Assembly (NCBI RefSeq): GCF_034093315.1
Contig: NZ_CP139300.1
Coordinates: 1,240,001-1,304,000 of the forward strand
DNA length: 64,000 bases
Source: Prochlorococcus sp. MIT 1314
GTDB lineage: Bacteria > Cyanobacteriota > Cyanobacteriia > PCC-6307 > Cyanobiaceae
Reading direction: 5' to 3'
Shown: piece after piece, positions 51,955 to 61,795 of the stretch
How the letters are laid out: the number at the start of each line of letters is the position of its first letter
How positions within the stretch are numbered: the stretch's first letter is position 1
Position numbers and translations under genes: made by a program
Notes under the pieces: generated by a model
Seen by the model: only the letters and a program-made list of their open reading frames with translations
Told to the model about the DNA's origin: nothing
Database searches by the model: none

Positions 51955-54261
51955 TTACTCCAAAGATAAAGCATTAATTACAACTGTAATAGAGCTAGTA
52001 GCCATTAATAATGCTGCTATTGAGGGAGTAAGAAGAATGCCATATTTAGGGAATAAAATTCCAGCGGCTATTGGTATAGCTAGTAAGTTGTAACCAAAAG
52101 CCCATATTAGATTCTGCTTTATTTTTCTTATAGTTTTTTTTGCAAGATTTAATGCGTAGGGTAATCCATTTAATTGATCTCCCATCAATACAACATCTGC
52201 ATTTGCCTTAGCTATTTGAGTTCCTGAGCCCACCGCAATTCCTAAGTCTGAGGATGCTAACGCTGGGACATCATTAATTCCATCACCAATCATAGCTACT
52301 TTATTATTGATTTTTAAATTTTCTATAGTCTTAAGTTTCATTTGAGGAAGAAGATCCCATTTTACTTCGGTTTCTTTACAACCAATTTTTTTTGCTAAAG
52401 CTAAAACTGTTTGTTTTCTATCTCCACTTAAAATATTAATTTTAAATTTGTTTTCTCTTAATTTTTGAACTGTTTTTATTGAATCCTCTCTGAGTAAATC
52501 TCCTAACAAGATAAAGCCTAATAACTTATCGTTTATACTTACTCCAATGATTGTATTCGATTGTGTCTCTTCGTTTTCAATTACTTTTTTTGCATTACTA
52601 TCAATAATTATTCCTTTGCTGAGTAGCCATTCAATATTTCCAATATTGATAAGTCCATCAATTGAATCAAGTTCCCCAGATATACCTCTACCTGAATGGG
52701 TGAAAATTTTTTTTATTGGAAATAAATTTAAGTTTTGTTTTTGAGCCTCTTGAATCAATGCATTTGCTATTGGATGTCTGCTTTCCTTTTCTAAACTAGC
52801 AGCTATTCTTAATAAGAATGAATGATCATTATTATTTTTATAATCAACAATAAAAGGCTTACCTTTTGTTAACGTACCCGTCTTATCAAAGATAATATGA
52901 TTAATTTTTGAAGCAATCTCTATTTTGTCACCTCCTTTAAATAAAACCCCTTTTTTTGCTGCTTTACCTGATGCGACAGTGATTACTGTTGGTGTGGCTA
53001 AACCTAATGCACAAGGACAAGCTATTACTAAAACAGCAATTGACAATTGAATTGCTAAACTCAGGAAACTCTCAGCATTACTACCAAGAGAACTATGAAG
53101 TGTGTGGCTTGAGTTTGTTATAAATTGATGATGATTAGGACTTAATAAATCAGGCCAAATGTATTTGGCCCCCTTCCACCAAAAAAAGAAACTTAAAGTG
53201 GCAAATATAAGTACAAAGTAAGTAAATTTGCCTGCAATTTTATCGGCAATTCTTTGAATGGGAGGTTTATTAGCGTTTACAGACTCAATAAGACTTACTA
53301 GTTTTGCAAGCGAAGAATCACCTCCCACTTTTTGTACTTTTAGTTTAAGAGTGGAATTAAGGTTTAAAGATCCACTGGATAAATTCTCGCCTTCTTTTAC
53401 TTCGATAGGTTTTGATTCTCCAGTAATATGTGAGACATCAACATATGAATTCCCTTGAGTAACAATGCAGTCAGCGGGTACTCTGTCTCCTGCTAAAACT
53501 TGAATCTCTTGATTAGGTTTTAAAGTATTTACTCTTATTGACTTTATTTGATTATCTTCTGTGTAGATATTTGCCATTTCAGGTTGAAGTTCTAATAACT
53601 CTCCAATGGATGAGCCAGTTTGATATCTAGCTCTTTCTTCTAAGAAACGCCCAATCAGTATAAATCCCAATAACATGACTGGTTCATTAAAAAAACAAGG
53701 GAAACCAGTAGCAGGGAATATTAAGGATAGAAGGCTTGTTGTATATGCGCTAGTTACTCCAAGAGCTACTAAAGAATCCATATCCGGACGGTTCTTTATA
53801 AAAGCTTTAAATCCATTAATAATTATTCCTCTTCCAGGCAATAATAAAGCTAATGTTGCTAATAAGGCGTGAAAAAATATATTGCCTAGTATTGGAAAAT
53901 TTATATATCTACCTTCTGCTAGATGACCTAAACCCGAAAAGAGCAAAAGTAATAGAGCAAAAGTTAGTTTTTGCCATTGGTTATTCCATTTCTTTTTTTT
54001 TTCTAACTCTGCTTGATTTATTTTTTTTGAAAAATCATTTATGTAGATCTTTGATGGGAATCCATTATCTTTTAGGTTTTCGAGAACTGTTTCTATTTCT
54101 ACATGTTTCTGGTTAATTTCAAAATATGCACTTTCAGTGAGTAAGTTAACAGAAACATTTGTAATACCATCAGAATTATTTAATATTTTTTCAACAGTAC
54201 TAACGCAACCCCCGCACTTCATCCCTGTAATGCTTAATTGAATGCTCTCCATATTTTTCAC
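51955..54261 (-). CDS. copper-type P1B ATPase
   Basis: A 768-residue heavy-metal transporting ATPase. HMA domain with GMKCGGC (Cys16, Cys19). The membrane metal motif is CPC at 415-417 (ACPCALGLATP). The phosphorylated aspartate is Asp459 in DKTGTLT. GDGINDVPAL ends the hinge region. CPC with a GMxCxxC domain indicates Cu+ (or Ag+) specificity; in cyanobacteria such pumps (CtaA/PacS) feed plastocyanin. Which of the two this is cannot be told. A second start at residue 4 (54252) is possible. Confidence 0.9.
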   Translation of the reverse strand: MKNMESIQLSITGMKCGGCVSTVEKILNNSDGITNVSVNLLTESAYFEINQKHVEIETVLENLKDNGFPSKIYINDFSKKINQAELEKKKKWNNQWQKLTFALLLLLFSGLGHLAEGRYINFPILGNIFFHALLATLALLLPGRGIIINGFKAFIKNRPDMDSLVALGVTSAYTTSLLSLIFPATGFPCFFNEPVMLLGFILIGRFLEERARYQTGSSIGELLELQPEMANIYTEDNQIKSIRVNTLKPNQEIQVLAGDRVPADCIVTQGNSYVDVSHITGESKPIEVKEGENLSSGSLNLNSTLKLKVQKVGGDSSLAKLVSLIESVNANKPPIQRIADKIAGKFTYFVLIFATLSFFFWWKGAKYIWPDLLSPNHHQFITNSSHTLHSSLGSNAESFLSLAIQLSIAVLVIACPCALGLATPTVITVASGKAAKKGVLFKGGDKIEIASKINHIIFDKTGTLTKGKPFIVDYKNNNDHSFLLRIAASLEKESRHPIANALIQEAQKQNLNLFPIKKIFTHSGRGISGELDSIDGLINIGNIEWLLSKGIIIDSNAKKVIENEETQSNTIIGVSINDKLLGFILLGDLLREDSIKTVQKLRENKFKINILSGDRKQTVLALAKKIGCKETEVKWDLLPQMKLKTIENLKINNKVAMIGDGINDVPALASSDLGIAVGSGTQIAKANADVVLMGDQLNGLPYALNLAKKTIRKIKQNLIWAFGYNLLAIPIAAGILFPKYGILLTPSIAALLMATSSITVVINALSLE

Positions 54262-54373
54262 GATAGGAGCAAATTAATGCTTGACTTTATTTTCATCTAT
54301 AATAATAAATGTAATAGACTTTTTAAATAGTTAATTTTTAAATTACTATATTAATTTTATTAGATCTAAAGCA

Positions 54374-54895
54374 GTGCCTAGTAATCAAAACAGAGACAAT
54401 TTTATTGATAAAGCTTTTACAGTAATTGCTGAATCTATAGTTAAAATAATGCCCATTGCAGAGAAAGAGAAAAAAGCCTATATCTATTATAGAGATGGCC
54501 TAGCCGCCCAAAATAATGGAGATTATTCGGAAGCATTAGAGTATTACAAAGAGAGTTTAAGACTTGAAGAAAATAAAATCGATAGGGGTGAGACTTTAAA
54601 AAATATGGCAATAATATATATGAGTAACGGTGAAGAGGATTTGTCTATTGAAACTTATGAAAAAGCATTAGTAGAAAATCCTAAACAGCCTTCATGTCTG
54701 AAAAATATAGGTCTGATTTATGAAAAAAGAGGAAGATACGCTGAACAAAATGGTGATTTAGATCAGAGAGATATTTGGTTTGACAAAGCTGCAGAAGTCT
54801 GGTCTAAAGCAGTGAGATTATATCCTGGTGGATATCTTGATATTGAGAATTGGCTGAAAAATTCAGGAAGAAGTTCAATCGATATGTATCTCTAA
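54374..54895 (+). CDS. ycf3: photosystem I assembly protein Ycf3
   Basis: A 173-residue TPR protein with a GTG start. It chaperones assembly of photosystem I. It begins [20 protein letters not shown] and [21 protein letters not shown], typical of Ycf3, and has three TPR units between about 33 and 135. Divergent from the copper ATPase (112 bases), convergent with radA (6 bases). Confidence 0.93.
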   Translation: MPSNQNRDNFIDKAFTVIAESIVKIMPIAEKEKKAYIYYRDGLAAQNNGDYSEALEYYKESLRLEENKIDRGETLKNMAIIYMSNGEEDLSIETYEKALVENPKQPSCLKNIGLIYEKRGRYAEQNGDLDQRDIWFDKAAEVWSKAVRLYPGGYLDIENWLKNSGRSSIDMYL

Positions 54896-54901
54896 TATTT
54901 T

Positions 54902-56254
54902 TTAATTCAATAAGGAATAATCTACTGCTTCTTTAATATTAGAAATCTCTTTGATATTGATTATATTTTTAAAAATTTTATTAAGATCCTCGTCTAATTT
55001 CGGTACAATTATATTTTTGATCCCTATTCTTGCAGCCTCTTCTATTTTTGTTCGAAGGTTATTCGATTTTCTAACTTGACCGCTCAGACCCAGTTCTCCA
55101 ATATATGAGCTACTCGTCAAAGGAGGAATATTTTTCAAACTTGATAAAATTGATATTGCTACACCTAAGTCAGATGAAGGATCATTTATTTCAAAACCCC
55201 CCCCAGTAGCTACATAACAATCAAATTCAGATAATTTAATACCTACGTGTTTTTCAATAACGGCCAAAATTTGATGTAATCTGTTAATGCTAATTCCAGT
55301 TGTTGTTCGTCTTGGATTACTATAAAAAGTTTTATTTACTAGTGCTTGTATATCTACTGCGAATGGTCGAGTTCCTTCATTAGTTATCGTAGTTGTTACT
55401 CCTGAAATGTTTTCTTTATTTGTAAAGATTGAACTTGGGTTTTTTATTTCTCTTAATCCCTCTTCAAGCATTTCAAAAATTCCGATTTCAAAGGTTGATC
55501 CAAATCGATTTTTTATACCTCTTAGTAATCTATGTGAGGAAATATTATCTCCTTCAAAGTTTATTACTACATCAACTAAATGCTCTAGAGTTTTTGGACC
55601 AGCTAAAGCTCCATCTTTGGTAACATGACCAATTACTAGAAGTGCAATATTATTGTCTTTAGCCAGATTTTGCAATTCAGATGAACATGTTCTAACTTGA
55701 GAGACCGATCCTGGCGAACTTTCCATTTCATGATTATGGATAGCTTGAATACTATCAATAATTGCAAAGCTTGGATTTACGCGTTTGATCTCTTCAATAA
55801 TTAAGGATATATTTGTTTCTGCAAAAATTTTTAAATCAATACTCTTTTGATTTAATCTTTCCCATCTGATTTTTACTTGTTCTAATGATTCTTCCGCGGT
55901 AACGTATAAAACTTTCTCATTGAGAGATATTTTGCTTGCTGCTTGAAGAACTATTGTACTTTTGCCTATACCTGGCTCTCCTCCAAGTAGTACAACAGAT
56001 CCAGGCACTATACCACCTCCAAGAACTCGATCAAATTCCTTAAATCCAGTGGTAAATCTTGATATTTTTTTAGATGAAATTTCATTGAAAGGTATGGATT
56101 TCTTATTATTTTTAAAATCTTGATATTTAGGTCTCTTGTTTTTAAGTTCTTCAACAATTGAATTCCATGAGTTGCAATTAAGGCATTTCCCAAAGTATTG
56201 AGAAGTTTTAGTTCCGCAATTTTGACATATAAAAGTCGATAATTTGCTAGACAT
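54902..56254 (-). CDS. radA: DNA repair protein RadA/Sms
   Basis: A 450-residue RecA-like ATPase in recombinational repair. The zinc finger has Cys10, Cys13, Cys24 and Cys27. Walker A is GEPGIGKST at 92-100. The RadA-specific KNRFGSTFE motif is in the middle. A Lon-type C-terminal domain includes DCYVATGGGFEINDPSSDLGVAISIL. Divergent from rpaB across 107 bases. Confidence 0.93.
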   Translation of the reverse strand: MSSKLSTFICQNCGTKTSQYFGKCLNCNSWNSIVEELKNKRPKYQDFKNNKKSIPFNEISSKKISRFTTGFKEFDRVLGGGIVPGSVVLLGGEPGIGKSTIVLQAASKISLNEKVLYVTAEESLEQVKIRWERLNQKSIDLKIFAETNISLIIEEIKRVNPSFAIIDSIQAIHNHEMESSPGSVSQVRTCSSELQNLAKDNNIALLVIGHVTKDGALAGPKTLEHLVDVVINFEGDNISSHRLLRGIKNRFGSTFEIGIFEMLEEGLREIKNPSSIFTNKENISGVTTTITNEGTRPFAVDIQALVNKTFYSNPRRTTTGISINRLHQILAVIEKHVGIKLSEFDCYVATGGGFEINDPSSDLGVAISILSSLKNIPPLTSSSYIGELGLSGQVRKSNNLRTKIEEAARIGIKNIIVPKLDEDLNKIFKNIINIKEISNIKEAVDYSLLN

Positions 56255-56361
56255 TAAGTTTTTGAATAAGGTGATGGAACTAGAATGTTTGGGATATTGC
56301 CCCTCTACAAGTTAGATTAGGTTAATAATTAATTCTCTTACTGATTAGCTAATAGAAACAA

Positions 56362-57108
56362 ATGGCTTTATCTAGTCAAACTAAAGAAACAATCCTTGTC
56401 GCAGATGACGAGGCAAGTATTAGAAGAATTCTGGAGACACGACTCTCCATGATTGGGTACAAAGTTGTAACTGCAAGTGATGGTAAAGAAGCACTAAAGT
56501 TATTTAAAGACTATGAGCCTGATTTGGTAGTACTTGATGTCATGATGCCAAAGTTAGATGGTTATGGAGTTTGTCAAGAATTAAGAAAAGATTCCGATGT
56601 TCCAATTGTTATGTTAACTGCATTAGGAGATGTTGCTGATAGGATAACAGGTTTAGAATTAGGGGCTGATGATTATGTAGTGAAACCATTTAGTCCTAAG
56701 GAATTAGAAGCTAGAATTAGGTGCGTTCTAAGAAGAATTGACAAAGAACAAATGCCTGGGATGCCCAATTCAGGATTAATTTTGGTTACTGATATAAAAA
56801 TTGATACAAATCGAAGACAAGTTTTTAAAAGCGATGAAAGAATTAGATTAACTGGTATGGAATTTAGTCTCTTAGAGCTTTTGGTAAGTAGGTCAGGAGA
56901 GCCATTTAGTAGAGGAGAGATCTTAAAAGAGGTTTGGGGATATACACCTGAGAGACATGTAGATACAAGAGTAGTGGATGTTCACATATCAAGATTAAGG
57001 TCAAAACTTGAGGCTGATCCTGCTAATCCTGAGTTGATATTAACAGCACGAGGCACAGGATATCTTTTTCAAAGGATTGTTGATATTGCTCCTTTTAATG
57101 GTAAATAA
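56362..57108 (+). CDS. rpaB: response regulator RpaB
   Basis: A 248-residue OmpR-type regulator. In cyanobacteria RpaB, with the kinase NblS/Hik33, controls high-light genes including hli and psb genes. Receiver: Asp15-Asp16 and phosphoacceptor Asp59 (VVLDVMMP). Effector: IRLTGMEFSLLELLVSRSGEPFSRGEIL and VDTRVVDVHISRLRSKLEADP, ending RGTGYLFQRI. This is followed directly, with no gap, by plsX. The hli gene at 16711 would be a plausible target elsewhere in the genome. Confidence 0.92.
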   Translation: MALSSQTKETILVADDEASIRRILETRLSMIGYKVVTASDGKEALKLFKDYEPDLVVLDVMMPKLDGYGVCQELRKDSDVPIVMLTALGDVADRITGLELGADDYVVKPFSPKELEARIRCVLRRIDKEQMPGMPNSGLILVTDIKIDTNRRQVFKSDERIRLTGMEFSLLELLVSRSGEPFSRGEILKEVWGYTPERHVDTRVVDVHISRLRSKLEADPANPELILTARGTGYLFQRIVDIAPFNGK

Positions 57109-58527
57109 ATGAGAAAAGAAACTGCACATAAAATTAATAAGTCCAGAGCTATCAGAAGATTAGTTATTTGGTACAAAAGAAACTCGGCCGTAACTTCAAT
57201 AGTAGATACTGCTGCTAGTTCTGCAGTAACGGCTAGTAATGTTGCGGGTAACGTAGTTTCTGGTGCTGGATCTGTCGTGAGCACGGCTAGTAATGTTGCT
57301 AGTAATGTTGCGGGTAATGTTGCAGGTAATGTAGTTTCAAGCGCTGAATCTGTGGTGAACACTGCTAGTAGTGTAGTTTCAAATGCGAGTTCATTGGCTA
57401 AAAATACATTACAGCCATTAGTTTTTGACCCATTAAAAAGATTACAAAATAACGATAATGTTCTAGATATGGAGGAGGACTCGCAATCTAATAGAATTTG
57501 GATTGCAGTTGATGGTATGGGTGGAGATTATGCGCCTGGGCCAATACTAGAGGGTTGTCTGGAGGCGATAAGCAGATTTCCCATAAATATAAAGTTTGTT
57601 GGCAATATCGAAAAAGTTAAAAACGCAGCAGAAAAAATTGGCTTGATAGAATTGTTTGAAAAAGAAATAAAAAATAATCGTCTTGAATTAATTGATAGTG
57701 GAGATCCTATAGGAATGAATGAAGAGGCTACTGCAGTCAGAAAAAGGAAAAATGCAAGTATAAATGTTGCAATGGATTTAGTAAGAAACAATAAAGCTCA
57801 AGCTGTTTACTCAGCTGGTAATTCAGGAGCAATGATGGCTTCTGCCATATTTAGAATTGGAAGATTGAAAGGGATTGATAGACCCGCTATTGGTGCATTA
57901 TTTCCAACAAGGGACCAAACTCATCCTGTCTTGGTTTTAGATGTTGGAGCAAATACAGATTGTAAACCTTCTTATCTGCATCAGTTTGCTCTTTTAGGTA
58001 ATATTTATGCAAAAGATGTCTTGCAAGTAAAAGAACCAAGAATTGGCCTTTTGAATATTGGAGAAGAAGAATGCAAAGGTAATGATTTATCCCTGAAAAC
58101 ATTTGAACTACTGTCTAATGAAAAAAGTTTTGATTTTGCAGGTAATTGCGAAGGTCGAGACGTATTGTCAGGTAGTTTCGATGTAGTCGTTTGTGATGGT
58201 TTTACTGGCAATATATTATTAAAATTTCTTGAGTCTGTGGGAGGGGTTTTATTAGATATTTTGAGGTCTGAGCTTCCAAGAGGGAGGCGGGGAAAAGTTG
58301 GTTCGGCTTTTTTAAAAAGTAATTTACTAAGAATTAAGAAAAGATTAGATCATGCCGAACATGGAGGTGCATTATTACTTGGGGTAAATGGTATTTGCGT
58401 AATTGGCCACGGCAGTAGTAAGTCTTTATCAGTAGTTAGCGCTCTCCGTTTGGCTCACTCCGCCGTCAATCACAACGTGATGGAAAATTTAAATCAACTT
58501 CAAAAGCATCAAGTTTTAAATTCATAA
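57109..58527 (+). CDS. plsX: phosphate acyltransferase PlsX with repeat-rich extension
   Basis: A 472-residue protein whose core from about 128 (IWIAVDGMGGDYAPGP) is PlsX, which converts acyl-ACP to acyl-phosphate for phospholipid synthesis. Usual PlsX is about 340 residues. The extra 125 residues start basic (MRKETAHKINKSRAIRRLV) and then repeat Ala/Ser/Val/Asn-rich units (about 36-97), ending LQPLVFDPLKRLQ. The extension could be an amphipathic membrane-binding helix, inferred. ATG 57469 (Met121) could start a normal-length form. It starts at the base after the rpaB stop. Confidence 0.9.
   Translation: MRKETAHKINKSRAIRRLVIWYKRNSAVTSIVDTAASSAVTASNVAGNVVSGAGSVVSTASNVASNVAGNVAGNVVSSAESVVNTASSVVSNASSLAKNTLQPLVFDPLKRLQNNDNVLDMEEDSQSNRIWIAVDGMGGDYAPGPILEGCLEAISRFPINIKFVGNIEKVKNAAEKIGLIELFEKEIKNNRLELIDSGDPIGMNEEATAVRKRKNASINVAMDLVRNNKAQAVYSAGNSGAMMASAIFRIGRLKGIDRPAIGALFPTRDQTHPVLVLDVGANTDCKPSYLHQFALLGNIYAKDVLQVKEPRIGLLNIGEEECKGNDLSLKTFELLSNEKSFDFAGNCEGRDVLSGSFDVVVCDGFTGNILLKFLESVGGVLLDILRSELPRGRRGKVGSAFLKSNLLRIKKRLDHAEHGGALLLGVNGICVIGHGSSKSLSVVSALRLAHSAVNHNVMENLNQLQKHQVLNS
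57232..57390 (+). repeat. imperfect coding repeats in plsX
   Basis: GCTAGTAATGTT-type units begin at 57232, 57286, 57298 and 57364, with spacings of 54, 12 and 66 bases, followed by shared GGGTAA and GTAGTTTC blocks. Codons are used evenly, so the repeat is both DNA and protein level. All spacings are multiples of three, so copy-number change would keep the frame. Confidence 0.8.
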
Positions 58528-58579
58528 AACATTTTGCGTCAAATTTATGGTTGACTTATATAAGTAATTAAAAACTCTT

Positions 58580-59587
58580 TTGGAAGCAATAAAGTTTAAC
58601 CAGATTGGAGTCTCATTTAAAGGAAGTGGCAGTTATGTACCTGATCAAATACTAACCAATCAACAAATTAGTCAAAAGGTAGATACAAGTGATGAATGGA
58701 TAAAATCTAGAACTGGAATTTCTGAGAGGAGGATTGCAAGCTTAGGAGATAATGTCACTGAGATGGGCTATCAGGCAGCACTAACTGCTATTGAAATGGC
58801 TAATTGGGAAATTGAAACGATTGATTTGATTGTTTTAGCTACTTCTACTCCCCATGATTTATTTGGTTCAGCGCCCTCTATTCAATCTAAATTGGGGGCT
58901 TATAATGCTGTAGCTTTTGATTTAACTGCAGCATGTAGTGGTTTCTTATTCGCATTAATAACAGCATCACAATTTTTAAAAGGTGGTAGTTTTAAGAGGG
59001 CTATTATTATAGGAGCAGATCAATTATCAAGCTTTGTTGATTGGAACGATAGAAGAAGTTGTATTCTTTTTGGAGATGGTGCAGGTGCATTAGCAATTGA
59101 AGCAACAAATGAATTTGATAATTTCATTGGCTTTGATATGAGGACTGATGGGGAAAGGGGTTGTTTTCTTAATCTTCCATCAAAAAATAGTAAGGATTCA
59201 ATAATTGATAACATTGACTTTTTAAATGGAGGTTTTTCTCCAATTCAGATGAATGGTCAGGAAGTTTACAAATTTGCGGTTAAAGAAGTTCCGAAAATTC
59301 TTGATAAGTTGTTTAGAAAAACGAACTATAGTTCTAAGGAAGTTGATTGGCTTTTATTACATCAAGCTAATCAAAGAATATTGGACTCTGTAGGAGACAG
59401 ATTAAAAATTCCTAGAGAAAAAATTCTTAGCAATTTAGAAAAATATGGTAATACTTCAGCGGCAACAATTCCTCTAATGTTAGATGAGGCTATTAAAAAT
59501 AATAGAGTTAAACAAAATGATATTATTGCAACAAGTGGTTTTGGTGCTGGGCTAAGTTGGGGTGCAGCCCTTATTAAATGGGGTTAA
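58580..59587 (+). CDS. fabH: beta-ketoacyl-ACP synthase III
   Basis: A 335-residue thiolase-fold enzyme that starts fatty acid synthesis from acetyl-CoA and malonyl-ACP. The catalytic triad is Cys119 (TAACSGF), His261 (LLHQANQRI) and Asn291 (YGNTSAATIP). TTG is the start at 58580. No Shine-Dalgarno is obvious. It lies between plsX (52 bases) and fabD. Confidence 0.93.
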   Translation: MEAIKFNQIGVSFKGSGSYVPDQILTNQQISQKVDTSDEWIKSRTGISERRIASLGDNVTEMGYQAALTAIEMANWEIETIDLIVLATSTPHDLFGSAPSIQSKLGAYNAVAFDLTAACSGFLFALITASQFLKGGSFKRAIIIGADQLSSFVDWNDRRSCILFGDGAGALAIEATNEFDNFIGFDMRTDGERGCFLNLPSKNSKDSIIDNIDFLNGGFSPIQMNGQEVYKFAVKEVPKILDKLFRKTNYSSKEVDWLLLHQANQRILDSVGDRLKIPREKILSNLEKYGNTSAATIPLMLDEAIKNNRVKQNDIIATSGFGAGLSWGAALIKWG

Positions 59588-59605
59588 AAACACAATAGGA
59601 ACATT

Positions 59606-60502
59606 ATGACAGTTGCATGGGTATTCCCTGGACAGGGTTCGCAAAAAATTGGTATGGCAAAACAAATTGAAAATTTGCCCAACACAAAAGAGAGGTTTAG
59701 TTATGCTTCTGAGATATTTGAGAGAAATTTATTTGAAATTTGTGAGTTAAATTCTGAATCAACAAATTCTCTTGATGACTTGAATGACACAAGAAATACA
59801 CAAATTTGTCTGTTTTTAGTTGAATCAATTTTATTAGATGCATTAAAGAATAATGGTTTTAAACCAAATTATGTTGCTGGGCATAGTTTAGGGGAAATAA
59901 CTGCACTCTATTGTGCGGATGTTTTTACATTCGAAGATTGTGTAGCACTTATAAAAATAAGATCTCAACTAATGGTTAATGCTGGCAAAGGATCTATGGC
60001 AGCAGTAATTGGTTTTGATAGAAATCAACTTGATTTATTAGTAAAAAAAATTGATGATATTGTAATTGCTAATGATAATAGTTCCTCCCAAGTTGTCTTA
60101 TCAGGCTCTCATGCAGCATTAGATAATTTATCGAGAGAAATTACTTGTAAAAGATTTTTGAAATTAAATGTTTCAGGTGCATTTCATTCACCATTTATGA
60201 ATGAGCCTTCAGCAAAATTTTCTGAATATTTAAAACAGATTAAATTTAACAATCCTTCTTTTCCAGTCATAAGTAATTCTGAACCTTCACTTTGTAGTGA
60301 TCCAAATGAGCTTAAAATTAGATTGAAAAACCAAATGTGTAATGGAGTAAGGTGGCGAGAAACTATGGATTTAATGGCAAAAGATAGTGATCTCCATATT
60401 GTTGAAATTGGTCCTTCAAATGTACTTAGCGGTTTAGGAAAAAGACATTTGAAGGATGTAAAAATTTCTCAAGTTTCATCTTCTGATCAAATAACTTATT
60501 AA
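59606..60502 (+). CDS. fabD: malonyl-CoA:ACP transacylase
   Basis: A 298-residue acyltransferase that loads malonyl groups on ACP. It has the N-terminal FPGQGSQKIGM, the catalytic Ser94 in GHSLGE and His194 (GAFHSPFM), and C-terminal EIGPSNVLSGL. Follows fabH by 18 bases; plsC follows 5 bases later. Confidence 0.93.
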   Translation: MTVAWVFPGQGSQKIGMAKQIENLPNTKERFSYASEIFERNLFEICELNSESTNSLDDLNDTRNTQICLFLVESILLDALKNNGFKPNYVAGHSLGEITALYCADVFTFEDCVALIKIRSQLMVNAGKGSMAAVIGFDRNQLDLLVKKIDDIVIANDNSSSQVVLSGSHAALDNLSREITCKRFLKLNVSGAFHSPFMNEPSAKFSEYLKQIKFNNPSFPVISNSEPSLCSDPNELKIRLKNQMCNGVRWRETMDLMAKDSDLHIVEIGPSNVLSGLGKRHLKDVKISQVSSSDQITY

Positions 60503-60507
60503 TTCCT

Positions 60508-61128
60508 ATGAAAAATGATATTTTTCAAAAATTAATCTATCAATTAGTTAGCAAACTTTTAGTATTTCCTATTTATAGATTTGTATTTAAAGGTCAAGTA
60601 ATAGGTAGAGATAATATTCCGCAAAAAGATTCTTTTATAATGGTTTCTAATCATGGTTCTTTACTTGATCCTCCTTTGTTAGGACATGCTCTTGGACGTA
60701 ATATATCTTTTATGGCCAAGGCAGAGCTTTTTAAAATTCCTTTTCTTGGCTTTGTAATCAAGGCTTGTGGTGCGTACCCTGTAAAGAGGGGCATTGCTGA
60801 TAAAAATACCATTAAAATAGCATGTAAAAAGTTATCACATAACAATTGCATTGGAATTTTTATTGATGGTACTCGTCAAAAAAATGGGCGGGTTAATAAA
60901 CCAAAACAAGGGGCTGCATTATTAGCCTTTAAAAATCAAAAACTATTATTGCCTGTGGCAATAGTTAATTCGCATAAACTAATAAGATTTAAATTCTTTG
61001 TTCCTTTCTTTTCAAAAATAGTTATTAAAGTGGGAAAACCCCTTCAACCTCCACAAAGTTCATCAAGAGATGATCTAAATTCTGTGACCATGCGCCTTCA
61101 AGATAATATTAATACTTTGATTGGATAA
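60508..61128 (+). CDS. plsC: 1-acylglycerol-3-phosphate acyltransferase
   Basis: A 206-residue membrane-associated acyltransferase. The catalytic HX4D motif is NHGSLLD with His49 and Asp54. Block III is FIDGTRQKNG, a variant of EGTR in which the Glu is Asp. The VPFF.K hydrophobic segment follows. It makes phosphatidic acid after PlsX/PlsY, so the unit rpaB-plsX-fabH-fabD-plsC covers the start and the end of fatty-acyl supply. Convergent with tsaB. Confidence 0.9.
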   Translation: MKNDIFQKLIYQLVSKLLVFPIYRFVFKGQVIGRDNIPQKDSFIMVSNHGSLLDPPLLGHALGRNISFMAKAELFKIPFLGFVIKACGAYPVKRGIADKNTIKIACKKLSHNNCIGIFIDGTRQKNGRVNKPKQGAALLAFKNQKLLLPVAIVNSHKLIRFKFFVPFFSKIVIKVGKPLQPPQSSSRDDLNSVTMRLQDNINTLIG

Positions 61129-61132
61129 ATGC

Positions 61133-61786
61133 TTAATTAATTGGAGAAATAGGGTACAGTGGCAAAACTTTTTGCCATGATTTTACATTTGCATTTAATA
61201 AATTTTTATTGGATAAATTTAATAATTCTGTTAAATCTTCCTTATCCTCATAATTAGCCTCAAAAACAAGTTCTTCACTTTCTAATGCTGTAAAAACTTT
61301 TGGTAAAACTGTTTCTCGAATGACTGAAACCCCATTTTTTTGTTTGTCACAACAAATCTCATATTTACCTGCAATAAATCCCTTGCGTTTTAATTTTTTG
61401 TAAATCCAAAATGATTGTTTATTTGTAAAAATTTTATTTTTTGATGCAATTCTTTTCGCGATGATTTCAAATGAACTAAAACTGTCTAAAGGACAATTTA
61501 TTTGTTGTGAAATAGTTCTTGCTAAAACTACAATAAGTCTTGAAGCATTAAAATTAGCTGGCCCTATGCTGACAGATATTTTCTTTACTTTTTGTAAATT
61601 TTCTTTAGAAATAAATTTCTTGAAATCAATAATCAAATTGTTACACAAGTCATTTTCGAATTTTTTTATAAATAATTTATCAGATTCAAGATTATTGTTT
61701 TTTCTGTATCCAAAGCCAAAACAATCGTCTGTGCTATGAATCACTAATGTAGGGTATTTTTGTCTTTCTTCGAGATTATGTTTCAT
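61133..61786 (-). CDS. tsaB: TsaB-like tRNA t6A biosynthesis protein
   Basis: A 217-residue partner of TsaD in making N6-threonylcarbamoyladenosine on tRNAs reading ANN codons. The middle has KISVSIGPANFNASRLIVVLARTISQQINCPL, the GPGSFTGLR-like block of TsaB in a degenerate form, where the glycine-serine-phenylalanine is replaced by GPANFNASR. Ycf34 lies 9 bases upstream on the same strand. The family identity is moderately sure; divergence is high. Confidence 0.75.
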   Translation of the reverse strand: MKHNLEERQKYPTLVIHSTDDCFGFGYRKNNNLESDKLFIKKFENDLCNNLIIDFKKFISKENLQKVKKISVSIGPANFNASRLIVVLARTISQQINCPLDSFSSFEIIAKRIASKNKIFTNKQSFWIYKKLKRKGFIAGKYEICCDKQKNGVSVIRETVLPKVFTALESEELVFEANYEDKEDLTELLNLSNKNLLNANVKSWQKVLPLYPISPIN

Positions 61787-61795
61787 ATATTACCT

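Noticed and set aside
57069-57362. 97-codon minus-strand frame rich in Ala, Thr and Leu
   Set aside because: It is the antisense shadow of the plsX repeats, and its composition follows from them.
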